5,919 nucleotides of DNA. It comes from Bacillota bacterium (lineage in GTDB: Bacteria; Bacillota; Sulfobacillia; JAJZYS01; JAJYTV01). The stretch's first letter is position 1. Each line of letters begins with the position of its first letter. The notes under the pieces were generated by a model, which did not search any database, was not told the origin of the DNA, and saw only the letters and a list, made by a program, of their open reading frames with translations. Below are positions 1 through 5,919 of this stretch, one piece after another. Made by a program: the position numbers and the translations under genes. The stretch spans positions 1 through 5,919 of the forward strand of contig JAJZIE010000158.1 in NCBI GenBank assembly GCA_021810725.1. The letters run 5' to 3'.

Positions 1-529
1 CTGCGTCGTAGTAGGTCCACCTGTGCCGCAGGGTGCGCTGAATCTCGTAGCGATCGAGCGCGTTCTGGAGCAGCCGCCGGCAGGGCGGTGTCGGCAAGAG
101 CCGCTTTGGGGGCAACGGGGACAGGGCGTCGTTGACGATGCCCTGGGTGGCCTATGCCTCGTCGTTCTTCGGCAGGTGGTGGACCCGACTCAATGAGGTG
201 GTTGGCGATCTTGCCGGCCTTCCCCGCGAGGGCGGGCGTTACGCACGCCCCCGCGGCTCCGTATAGCAGGACCTTGGGCCCGTCGATGGTAATCGTTTAG
301 AACTGCCTCACACCACGAGCCAGCCCGCTCTCCTCCATTCGGCGCGCTGTCAAGTTCGTTTCCGCGACCTAACCCGCCGACTGCAAGGTGGCAGCGCCTT
401 CGCATCACCGACCTTGAGCAGCACCACATTGCCCACCTGCGGCTGCAATTGGGCCTCGAGCACCCCCGCAACCGCCTGAGGGGAAGCAGGACCCCGAAAA
501 CCAGACTGGACTTTGAACGGCGCCTAGAA
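1..529 (-). other. Gene-poor region with possible decayed coding fragments
   Basis: No intact gene is supported here. On the minus strand three short stretches read like protein but lie in different frames or are interrupted. One, at about 490-383, contains GVLEAQLQPQVGNVVLLKVG and then runs into a stop. A second starts after a TAA at 299-297 and contains ITIDGPKVLLYGAAGA and ALAGKAGKIANHLIE. A third, from 151 to the window edge, contains ATQGIVNDALSPLPPKRLL and LDRYEIQRTLRHRWTYYDA and is preceded in frame by a TAG at 154-152. A frameshift near 150-180 would join the second and third. I do not recognise the family. The 117-codon minus frame at 190-543 has an arginine-, cysteine- and serine-rich composition typical of a shadow frame, so I do not call it a gene. 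A decayed gene is plausible but unproven. Confidence 0.25.
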
Positions 530-556
530 CGAAACCCGCTCACAGAGCGGGTTTCG
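530..556 (-). terminator. Perfect hairpin just after the transposase stop
   Basis: An 11-bp perfect inverted repeat, CGAAACCCGCT (530-540) and AGCGGGTTTCG (546-556), encloses a 5-nt loop. It begins 4 nt past the transposase TAA on the minus strand. The minus-strand tail after it (TTCTAGG) has few T residues, so it is either a weak intrinsic terminator or a structured end of the insertion sequence. A bidirectional role is possible because the stem is symmetric. Confidence 0.5.
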
Positions 557-1290
557 GCGATTAGACGAGAGTCGTTGGCACTACATCTTCCTGTTCTTGG
601 TTGATCTTCGGGTCACTGCCCGGCCCAGCCAGCACTTTGGCCGGCGGCCTTAGCCCAACGGCGGCAAAGGCTTCGTAGGCGCGCCCCTCGATCGGCGTCC
701 GCACCTGGTAGATGCGGTCTCCTGCTCCCAAGGTGGCGACCGCCAAGCGATCGAGATCCCGCATGATCTCGTGGTAGTCGCCCTCGGCGACTACGGCGCC
801 CTTCTTGCCGGCCAGCGCCTGGCGCAGAGCCATCTCAAGCGCGTAGGCGAGGAAGCAGACCATCACGTGGCCGCGGATGCGCTTGTCGGTGAAGTGCCGG
901 ATCGGCCGGAGTTCGAGCGGTCCCTTGAGATCCCGGAAGGCGCGCTCCACCTGGTAGAGCTGGCGGTAGGCAAGGACAATGTCCTGGTGACTGAGCTCTG
1001 CATTGGAACGCAGGACGTACTTGCCGTCGTAGCGCTCGCTGCGGTTGATCTTGGTCTCGTCGATCGCGATCGCCTTGCCCTGGACCCGGAGATAACTGCG
1101 ATAGGACGAGTTGCGCAGGAGATCCGAGCCGGAGGGGTTCTTCTTCAGCTGCTCGCGCAGCCGCGCTACCAGCTCCCGACGCCGCTCCCGATCATGTTTC
1201 TCCTCCTCGGGGTTGTGGCAAACGATGTACGTCTCGCCATCCACGCCCATCGGCTTGAGCCGGATGCGCCATCCTAGGCCATGCAGCGCG
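530..1290 (-). mobile_element. Remnant of an IS1634-type insertion sequence
   Basis: This is the estimated extent of the surviving element: the transposase C-terminal half plus the hairpin behind its stop. The upstream limit near 1290 is where family-like protein sequence fades and is uncertain by tens of bases. I found no matching terminal inverted repeats or flanking target duplication, as expected for an element that has lost its transposase-proximal end. It cannot move by itself. Confidence 0.55.
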
Positions 1291-1334
1291 GCGGGGCGAG
1301 ATCTGTCTGGAGAAGGTGACGGACCGTATGGCAT
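561..1334 (-). pseudogene. IS1634-family transposase, C-terminal fragment
   Basis: This open frame of 257 codons matches the C-terminal half of IS1634-type transposases (IS4 superfamily, DDE/RNase H fold). Seen directly: VDGETYIVCHNPEEEKHDRE (residues 31-50), RYDGKYVLRSNAELS (101-115), then YQVERAFRDLKGPLELRPI (127-145). That last block holds the presumed third catalytic acid E130, with K137 seven residues on, and is followed by HFTDKRIRGHVMVCFLAY. Full-length relatives are usually about twice this size, so the N-terminal domain and both catalytic aspartates are missing. The ATG at 1334 is only the first available start. Residues 1 to about 18 (MPYGPSPSPDRSRPAALH) do not look like the family, which places the break near 1280-1290. 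No Shine-Dalgarno sequence is evident. The fragment is very unlikely to be an active transposase. The family call rests on the conserved blocks, not on a search. Confidence 0.85.
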
Positions 1335-1718
1335 CCCTGCCCGTGGACCTGCTCCGCAGCGAACTCATGCTCACCACGAATTGGCCCATACTGGATTCCA
1401 CCTTAGACCAGATCGTAGACACCATCTTTCTTCCATTTGTCGGCGCCTGTGCCTCAGATCGCCCGGTAGATCGACTCGGTGGCTGATTCCCTAACGGGAC
1501 GCAGCATGGCCAAAATTGCAACAGCCCGCCCGAGCGTCTGTGTTCATGTAGTACGCAGCCTGACCACTGCTCCCCTGCGCCGGGTGGATAGCGGAAGACC
1601 CCTCGGACCGCGCAGGCAGAATCTCTGCAGGTCGCCATCGCTAAGGTTCCGATGACGTAGGCCTCGGCGTGCACCGGCTGACCCACATACCAGAATGGCA
1701 GCAACCCCGGACGAGAAC
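1335..1718. other. Non-coding or decayed stretch of lower GC
   Basis: I see no convincing gene on either strand. Minus-strand frames are open for up to about 180 codons, but they read through the transposase fragment in a shifted frame and contain no recognisable domain. A short run, ATESIYRAI then a stop then GTGADKWKKDGVYDLV, lies just upstream of the transposase break and could be debris of an unidentified gene. Base composition differs from the right half of the window: 1381-1440 has 27 G+C in 60. It fits sequence that arrived with, or eroded beside, the insertion element. Confidence 0.4.
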
Positions 1719-1743
1719 TGCCCTCGGCTTGTAGCCGAGGGCA
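1719..1743 (-). terminator. Perfect hairpin downstream of tRNA-Leu, probable terminator
   Basis: An 11-bp perfect stem (TGCCCTCGGCT at 1719-1729, AGCCGAGGGCA at 1733-1743) closes a 3-nt loop, 34 nt beyond the CCA end of the tRNA on the same strand. After the stem the minus strand reads GTTCTCG, so the U tract is poor. Position and stability suggest it ends the tRNA transcript. A structured repeat or mobile-element end is the alternative. Confidence 0.5.
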
Positions 1744-1777
1744 ACACTGCAACCCACTATCTCACGCGGTTTTCAGT

Positions 1778-1863
1778 TGGTGCCGGGGGCGGGGCTCGAA
1801 CCCGCATGGTGTTGCCACCGGAGGATTTTAAGTCCCCTGCGTCTGCCATTTCGCCACCCCGGC
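1778..1863 (-). tRNA. tRNA-Leu (anticodon UAA)
   Basis: An 86-nt class II tRNA with encoded CCA at 1780-1778. The acceptor stem GCCGGGG/CCCCGGC is perfect with discriminator A. The D-arm region carries the TGGCGAAATGGCAGACGC pattern typical of bacterial tRNA-Leu. The anticodon stem GGGGA/TCCTC has one G-T pair and frames the loop CTTAAAA, giving anticodon TAA at 1830-1828, which reads UUA and UUG. The long variable arm GGTG-GCAA-CACC is the hallmark of Leu/Ser/Tyr tRNAs. The T arm GCGGG-TTCGAGC-CCCGC is perfect. It lies 42 nt past the S9 peptidase stop codon on the same strand. The decayed, IS-bearing segment begins beyond its 3' end, the side on which tRNA-targeted integrations usually accumulate. 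Confidence 0.97.
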
Positions 1864-1872
1864 ACAGTTCGG

Positions 1873-1901
1873 ATTATAGCATCCGCGCACTGGGCGAAAT
1901 C
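1873..1901 (-). promoter_or_regulatory. Extended -10 promoter of tRNA-Leu
   Basis: On the minus strand a perfect TATAAT (1878-1873) is preceded by TGC, giving an extended -10 motif TGnTATAAT. It lies 9 nt before the mature tRNA 5' end, so the leader would be only a few nucleotides long. The -35 position (1901-1896, GATTTC, 17-bp spacer) is weak, which an extended -10 can offset. The element sits in the 42-nt gap between the peptidase stop codon and the tRNA, so the tRNA probably has its own promoter. Confidence 0.7.
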
Positions 1902-1905
1902 GCCT

Positions 1906-4002
1906 CTACACCTTCTCGCGCAGGAACTCGAGCGTCCGCTCCCAGACGAAGCGCCGCTGCTCGAAGCCGCGCACCATGTGGCGCGATTCCGGGAGGGTGG
2001 CGATCTCGAACGGCTTGCGCAGTTCGACGAGGCGCGCGAGCAGTTGCGCCGTGTGCCGGAAGTGCACGTTCTCGTCCACCATGCCGTGCACGATGAGAAG
2101 ATCGCCCTTCAGCCCGTCGAGATGCTCGAGGATGCTCGCCTCCTCGTATCCCTCGTGGTTGTCCGCGTCGGTGCCCATGTAGCGCTCGGTGTAGGCGGTG
2201 TCGTACCATCGGAAATCGGTTACGGGCGCGCCGGCGACGCCCGCCTTGAACACGTCCGGTGCCTTCGTCAGGGCGGTGAGCGTCATGTAACCGCCGTAGC
2301 TCCAGCCGAAGATGCCGACGCGCCTTGGATCGGCCAGGCCCTGGTCGACGAGGGCCTTCACCCCGATGACCTGATCCTCCAGTTCCACGGTGCCGAAGGA
2401 GCGGTTGAGCGGCGCCTCGAACGCGAGGCCCCTGCCAGAGCTGCCGCGGCCATCGAGCTTCAGGACGAGGTAGCCCCGCTGGGCGAGGTACTGGACGCGC
2501 AGATCCGTCGTCATGTCCCAGCTCTTCACGACCATCTGCGCGTGCGCACCGCCGTAGACCGAGACGACCAGCGGCATGGGACCCTCCACGCCCTCGGGAC
2601 GGTAGAGGGCTCCGTGCAGCACGAGACCGTCCGGGCGCGTAACGTCGATGAACTCGGGCGGGCGAAGGCCTAGGGACTCGGCGTCGAGGCCTGGGAAATC
2701 GTGGATGGAGATGTCGGTGTCGCCTGCCGTATCGTGCAGGCTGGTGCGCACCGGGTGCTGCGGCGTCGTCACCTGCAAGACGTAGCGACGGTGGTCCGGC
2801 GAGAAGACGGCGTGGTTGACGCCCTCCTCCGTGGTCAGCCGGGTCAGGTCTCGCCCGTCCAGTCCTCCCTCGTAGACGTGGCGCACGGTGGGGTCCTCGG
2901 CGCTGCCCATGCAGCGGAAGACGCCGGTCGTCGGGTCGAAGTCCAGAAGCTCGTACATGAGATAACCCTCGGGCGTCACGGCCCTGGCCTCGCCCCGCGC
3001 CGACTGCAAGTACAGGCGCTGATAGCCGTCCCGTTCGCTGCGGAAGAGGATCGACCCGTCCTCCAGGAAGCGCGTCGCGTCGTTGACGTTGAACCAGGGC
3101 AGGCTCTCCTCCTGCCAGACGACATCACCGACGCGGTCCCCCTCGCGGTACAGCCGCCAGTGCGCGTGCTGCTGCTCGCGGTCGCACCAAAGGACCATCA
3201 GGCCCCGCCCTGTCCACGTGACGCGCAGGATGTACTCGCCATGGCCCTCGAGCCAGGCGATCTCGCCGCCCGCCGTGGGTATGACGCCCAGGGCGACCTT
3301 TGCGTTCTCCTGGCCGACAAACGCGTAATGGTGCTGTTCGAGCCACGGCTCGCCCGACCCCTGGTGCACGATCGTGTAGAGCGGGATATGCCGCTCGTCC
3401 ACGCGGCAGAACGCGATCAGCTCTCCCCCGGGCGAAACCCAGAAACCCTCGTCGCGATCGAGCTCCTCCTGGGCCGCGTATTCCGCGAGGCCGAAGCTGA
3501 GCCCTGGCTCCGCCTCCTGCGTCAGCTGGGTGACGGTGCCGCTGCCGAGGTCGAGCACCTTGAGGTCGCCCTCCTCGACGTAGGCCACCTTCCTGCCGTC
3601 GGGGAACAGCCTGGGGGCTTCCGCGTGGGCGAGCGCGGGGAAGGCTGACAGTGTGCCCCGCACCGGCCCGGCGAGCATCTCGTCGCCGCGGCGTACGAGC
3701 AGGGTGTCCTGCGCCACGTCGAAGAAGGTGACGCCCACATAGGCCTGCCGCATGCGTTCGCGGCGCAGTTGCTCGGCGAGCGACGTGGGCTGCGAGAGGC
3801 CCTGGGCGGCCACCACGACGCGGCCCTCGCGCCTGTCGATCTCGTAGAGCCAGAGATCCTGGGCCAATTCACCTTGGCGCGGCTGCACATAGAGAACCCC
3901 GCTCCCGTCCGGCAGGAAGCGGAGCGAGCCGGGATTGCCCCAACCAGGGGGCGGCAGTTGCGCTATGTCGTCGAGCGTCACCGGGTCAAAGCGCCTTTGC
4001 AC
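1906..4002 (-). CDS. Dipeptidyl-peptidase IV-like S9 family serine peptidase
   Basis: Predicted prolyl-type peptidase that removes N-terminal dipeptides, often X-Pro or X-Ala, from oligopeptides. From the GTG at 4002 it has 698 residues. Residues 1 to about 430 form the beta-propeller region, including the Glu-Glu motif E179-E180 in AAQEELDRDEGFW that in DPP IV binds the substrate N-terminus. The C-terminal alpha/beta hydrolase carries VYGGAHAQ with oxyanion Tyr483, the nucleophile Ser568 in GWSYGGYM, Asp643 in HGMVDENVHF and His675 in ESRHMV, so the triad is complete. YGGAHAQ has Ala where relatives often have Pro. No signal peptide or membrane helix is visible, so a cytoplasmic location is inferred. 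The start is chosen because AAGGAGG (4020-4014) precedes this GTG by 11 nt. An in-frame GTG at 4038 would give 710 residues but has no Shine-Dalgarno sequence. It lies downstream of hom. A related acylaminoacyl-peptidase activity is the main alternative. Confidence 0.93.
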   Translation of the reverse strand: MQRRFDPVTLDDIAQLPPPGWGNPGSLRFLPDGSGVLYVQPRQGELAQDLWLYEIDRREGRVVVAAQGLSQPTSLAEQLRRERMRQAYVGVTFFDVAQDTLLVRRGDEMLAGPVRGTLSAFPALAHAEAPRLFPDGRKVAYVEEGDLKVLDLGSGTVTQLTQEAEPGLSFGLAEYAAQEELDRDEGFWVSPGGELIAFCRVDERHIPLYTIVHQGSGEPWLEQHHYAFVGQENAKVALGVIPTAGGEIAWLEGHGEYILRVTWTGRGLMVLWCDREQQHAHWRLYREGDRVGDVVWQEESLPWFNVNDATRFLEDGSILFRSERDGYQRLYLQSARGEARAVTPEGYLMYELLDFDPTTGVFRCMGSAEDPTVRHVYEGGLDGRDLTRLTTEEGVNHAVFSPDHRRYVLQVTTPQHPVRTSLHDTAGDTDISIHDFPGLDAESLGLRPPEFIDVTRPDGLVLHGALYRPEGVEGPMPLVVSVYGGAHAQMVVKSWDMTTDLRVQYLAQRGYLVLKLDGRGSSGRGLAFEAPLNRSFGTVELEDQVIGVKALVDQGLADPRRVGIFGWSYGGYMTLTALTKAPDVFKAGVAGAPVTDFRWYDTAYTERYMGTDADNHEGYEEASILEHLDGLKGDLLIVHGMVDENVHFRHTAQLLARLVELRKPFEIATLPESRHMVRGFEQRRFVWERTLEFLREKV

Positions 4003-4011
4003 GGGGCGGTA

Positions 4012-4037
4012 TGCCTCCTTTTTGCTTACAGGAGGCA
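4012..4037 (-). promoter_or_regulatory. Hairpin hiding the peptidase ribosome binding site
   Basis: On the minus-strand RNA, UGCCUCCU (4037-4030) is perfectly complementary to AGGAGGCA (4019-4012) across a 10-nt A-rich loop (GUAAGCAAAA). The 3' arm contains the Shine-Dalgarno AGGAGG used by the GTG at 4002, and the 5' arm is effectively an anti-Shine-Dalgarno sequence. When folded, the binding site is fully paired, so peptidase translation would need melting, a competing structure or a bound factor. The pairing is read directly from the sequence; the regulatory role is inferred. Confidence 0.45.
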
Positions 4038-4040
4038 CTT

Positions 4041-4108
4041 CGCCGGTGCAGGATGGATCCCTGTCCTCTGACCGGCGGGAGGACCGTTCGGTCCGGCGTT
4101 CCGGTCCT
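4041..4108 (-). promoter_or_regulatory. Structured leader with two further inverted repeats
   Basis: Two more hairpins precede the Shine-Dalgarno hairpin. The first pairs AGGACCG (4108-4102) with CGGUCCU (4086-4080). An inner alternative pairs GGACCG (4094-4089) with CGGUCC (4086-4081), so the two are mutually exclusive. The second pairs CGCCGGU (4077-4071) with ACCGGCG (4047-4041) and contains a small inner stem CAGG/CCUG (4063-4060 with 4052-4049). No ORF, clear promoter or known riboswitch consensus was recognised. Exclusive pairings of this kind occur in attenuators, but GC-rich sequence forms such stems readily. Confidence 0.35.
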
Positions 4109-4115
4109 GCGGAAA

Positions 4116-4142
4116 GAAGCCGCCGGTCCGGAAGGCGGCCTC
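4116..4142 (-). terminator. Terminator-like hairpin directly after hom
   Basis: Immediately after the hom TGA, the minus strand forms GAGGCCGCC (4142-4134) with GGCGGCUUC (4124-4116), a 9-bp stem with one G-U pair and a 9-nt loop. It is followed by UUUCC, so the tail is short. It may end the hom transcript fully or partly. Partial read-through would let hom and the peptidase share an mRNA. Confidence 0.5.
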
Positions 4143-5414
4143 TCAGGCCGGGTCCAATTCCGCCAGGATGAGACTCTCTTCGGCGAGCACCGCGGGGCTG
4201 CGCCGCAGCGCGAGCCTCGCCTCCTCGAGCCGCGCCCGGCGCGTCGGGGCCGTCACGAGCGAAATCGTGGCCGACCCGCCGAGGTGCATCGGCTGGCGCA
4301 CCGAGCGCAGGGCGACCCCCGCCGCCGCGAAGGCCTGGGCCACCCGAGCGAGCGCATCGGGCTCGTCGCGCAGCCGCAGCCGCAGGTAGTACGAGTGGGC
4401 GTGCTGGCCGAGCGGCACGAGCGGGGCGGGCTCGCGCGGCAGGGCCACGCTGCGGCCGCCCACGCGGCGCGAGCGCGCGGCGTCGATGATGTCGCCGATC
4501 ACCGCCGAGCTGGTGGCGGGGCCTCCGGCGCCTGGTCCCTGGAAGATCAGTTCGCCGATCGGCTCGCCTCGCACATAGATCGCGTTCTGCGCCCCCTGGA
4601 CGTCCGCGAGCGGGTGACCGAGCGGGATCAGCGTCGGGGAGACGCCCAGCGTCAGCCCGTCCGGCGTAGCCTCGGCCCGGGCGATCAGCTTGATCACGCC
4701 GCCCAGGCTCCTAGCCTCGGCGACATCGAGCTCGCTCAGGCCGCGGATGCCCTCCTTCGCCACGGCGTCAACGTCGACCCAGCCGCCGAAGGCGAGCGAT
4801 GCCAGGATCGCGATCTTGCGCACCGCGTCCAGGGCGTCGAGATCGTCGCTCGGCTCCGCCTCCGCGTAGCCGAGCCGCGTCGCCTCCGCGAGCGCCTCCT
4901 CGAGGCTCCCGCCCTGCTGCTGCATGCGGCAAAGAATGTAGTTCGTGGTGCCGTTGACGATGCCGTAGATCGCCTTGAGCCGGTTGCCCGCCAGGGACTC
5001 CTGGAGGGAACGGATGATCGGGATGCCTCCGGCGACCGCCGCCTCGAACAGGAGGTCCGCACCCGGCTGCGCCTGCAGCGACAGGAGTGGGCCGGACCTC
5101 GCCACGACCTCCTTGTTCGCGGTGACGACGGACTTGCCGGCCCTGAGGGCCGCCTCGATCAGGCTCCTCGCCGGCTCGTAGCCTCCCATCAGCTCGACGA
5201 CGATCTCGATGTCCGGGTCTCCAAGAATGTCCTCCGCGGCGAACGTGATGCGGCTCTGCATGCCGGCCGGGCGCTGCTTGCGCTGGTCTTGCACCAGGAT
5301 GCGCGACACCTCGATGTCTTCGCCGAGCCTGGAGCGGAACAGTTCGCGCTCGCCGTCGAGCGCCTCCACGACATGCCGCCCCACCGTTCCCAGGCCAAGC
5401 ACCGCTATGCGCAT
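4143..5414 (-). CDS. hom: Homoserine dehydrogenase
   Basis: Catalyses NAD(P)H-dependent reduction of L-aspartate 4-semialdehyde to L-homoserine, the branch point to threonine and methionine, in the cytoplasm. The 423-residue protein is monofunctional: no aspartokinase domain is present. The N-terminal Rossmann domain has GLGTVG (7-12) and TANKE around K101. The catalytic domain has GGIPIIRSL (129-137), GIVNGTTNYIL (151-161) and GYAEAEPSDDLDALDAVRK (182-200), in which E185, D191, D196 and K200 match the active-site positions E208, D214, D219 and K223 of yeast homoserine dehydrogenase. A C-terminal ACT domain (about 341-420) usually serves threonine feedback control. Ala194 replaces the Gly normal in the signature, and Asp353 stands where ACT domains usually have Gly. 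The ATG at 5414 is chosen because GGAGG (5425-5421) lies 6 nt upstream and the Rossmann strand begins there. The frame stays open to 5696, but that extension has no homology-like features and overlaps the divergent gene. Confidence 0.96.
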   Translation of the reverse strand: MRIAVLGLGTVGRHVVEALDGERELFRSRLGEDIEVSRILVQDQRKQRPAGMQSRITFAAEDILGDPDIEIVVELMGGYEPARSLIEAALRAGKSVVTANKEVVARSGPLLSLQAQPGADLLFEAAVAGGIPIIRSLQESLAGNRLKAIYGIVNGTTNYILCRMQQQGGSLEEALAEATRLGYAEAEPSDDLDALDAVRKIAILASLAFGGWVDVDAVAKEGIRGLSELDVAEARSLGGVIKLIARAEATPDGLTLGVSPTLIPLGHPLADVQGAQNAIYVRGEPIGELIFQGPGAGGPATSSAVIGDIIDAARSRRVGGRSVALPREPAPLVPLGQHAHSYYLRLRLRDEPDALARVAQAFAAAGVALRSVRQPMHLGGSATISLVTAPTRRARLEEARLALRRSPAVLAEESLILAELDPA

Positions 5415-5443
5415 CTCAGACCTCCGCTTCCGTTCTCGCGGAT

Positions 5444-5449
5444 ATTGTA
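5444..5449 (-). promoter_or_regulatory. Possible -10 box for hom
   Basis: TACAAT on the minus strand, one mismatch from TATAAT, lies 29 nt before the hom ATG inside the divergent intergenic region. No convincing -35 hexamer is found at 16-18 bp, so this is a weak call. The plus-strand gene has only a poor candidate, TGCTAGGAT at 5496-5504, and that would give a nearly leaderless message. Confidence 0.3.
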
Positions 5450-5510
5450 GCGGATCGCTCCGGGGCCAGGTAGCCAAGCCACCGGCGGAACGGAATGCTA
5501 GGATGGCATG

Positions 5511-5515
5511 GGAGG
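5511..5515 (+). promoter_or_regulatory. Ribosome binding site deciding the start of the plus-strand gene
   Basis: GGAGG lies 10 nt before an in-frame TTG at 5526. The competing in-frame ATG at 5508 sits upstream of this site and has only AGGA with a 4-nt spacer. The TTG start yields a protein beginning MARLIREAEV, the usual beginning of this family. The ATG would add six residues (MGGVGL). Confidence 0.45.
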
Positions 5516-5525
5516 TGTTGGCCTC

Positions 5526-5919
5526 TTGGCACGACTCATACGGGAAGCGGAAGTGGATGCTCTCCTGACCATGGACGAGGCGATCGCGGCCGTCCGCGAA
5601 CTGGCGATGGTCCAGGGCGAGGTGGGCCTGCAGGAGGAACCGCGCAGGCGCCTGCGCACTTCGGGAGCGATCCTCTCGGACCTCTTCGCGGGGCATCCTG
5701 CGCTCGGCCTCATCGGCGGCAAGGTCTACGTGGTGGCGAAGGAAGGCGGCGTGCGCTTTCTGGTGCAGGTCTTCTCGGAGCGGAACGGCAGTCTGCTCGG
5801 CCTGATCGAAGGCAATCGCCTGGGCCAGCTCAGGACAGGCGCGGCCTCGGCCGTCGCCACGGACGCGCTCGCCAATCCGGACGCAAGCCGCTTCGGCATG
5901 GTAGGCGCCGGTTATCAGG
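5526..5919 (+). CDS. Ornithine cyclodeaminase/mu-crystallin family protein (5' part)
   Basis: The first 131 codons are present and the window ends inside the gene; full members are about 310-350 residues. The family includes ornithine cyclodeaminase (ornithine to proline plus ammonia), an archaeal-type alanine dehydrogenase and ketimine reductases, all using NAD(P). Seen: N-terminal RLIREAEVDALLTMDEAIAA; GLIGGKVYVV with K66, equivalent to the substrate-binding Lys of ornithine cyclodeaminase; GSLLGLIEGNRLGQLRTGAA with the conserved Arg103; and FGMVGAGYQ (123-131), the start of the Rossmann dinucleotide-binding loop. The exact substrate cannot be told because most of the nucleotide domain and the C-terminus lie outside. 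It diverges from hom with about 110 bp between the starts, so the two may share a control region. The start codon TTG is less certain than the frame, which has no stop to the window end. Confidence 0.88.
   Translation, partial: MARLIREAEVDALLTMDEAIAAVRELAMVQGEVGLQEEPRRRLRTSGAILSDLFAGHPALGLIGGKVYVVAKEGGVRFLVQVFSERNGSLLGLIEGNRLGQLRTGAASAVATDALANPDASRFGMVGAGYQ

Overview
The window looks like chromosomal DNA of a GC-rich bacterium. The evidence is Shine-Dalgarno sequences ahead of the genes, a tRNA with encoded CCA, a TATAAT-type -10 box, and very high GC in the coding part (48 of 60 bases at 4321-4380). The sequence alone does not let me name a phylum. The window splits into two unlike halves at a tRNA gene.

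Right half, about 1778-5919, is dense and intact. On the minus strand, in transcription order, it holds a homoserine dehydrogenase (hom, 4143-5414), a structured intergenic leader of about 140 nt, a dipeptidyl-peptidase IV-like S9 serine peptidase (1906-4002), and tRNA-Leu(UAA) (1778-1863). The tRNA has its own extended -10 promoter squeezed in behind the peptidase stop codon. Diverging from hom on the plus strand is the first 131 codons of an ornithine cyclodeaminase/mu-crystallin family gene, cut by the window edge. The theme is amino-acid metabolism: the hom step towards threonine and methionine, release of dipeptides from peptides, and an amino- or imino-acid dehydrogenase-type enzyme. A shared pathway is not shown.

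Left half, 1 to about 1777, is gene-poor and eroded. It holds the C-terminal half of an IS1634-type (IS4 superfamily) DDE transposase, with the N-terminal part and the first two catalytic acids missing. A perfect hairpin follows it. Both flanks carry only short, interrupted coding-like stretches that I could not identify. Local GC falls to 27 of 60 bases at 1381-1440. The layout fits a decayed accessory segment lying against the 3' end of a tRNA gene, although no att repeat was found.

The most interesting structure is the hom-peptidase leader. Four consecutive inverted repeats lie there, and the last pairs the peptidase's Shine-Dalgarno sequence with an upstream anti-Shine-Dalgarno segment. 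This may be translational control, but it remains an inference from sequence.
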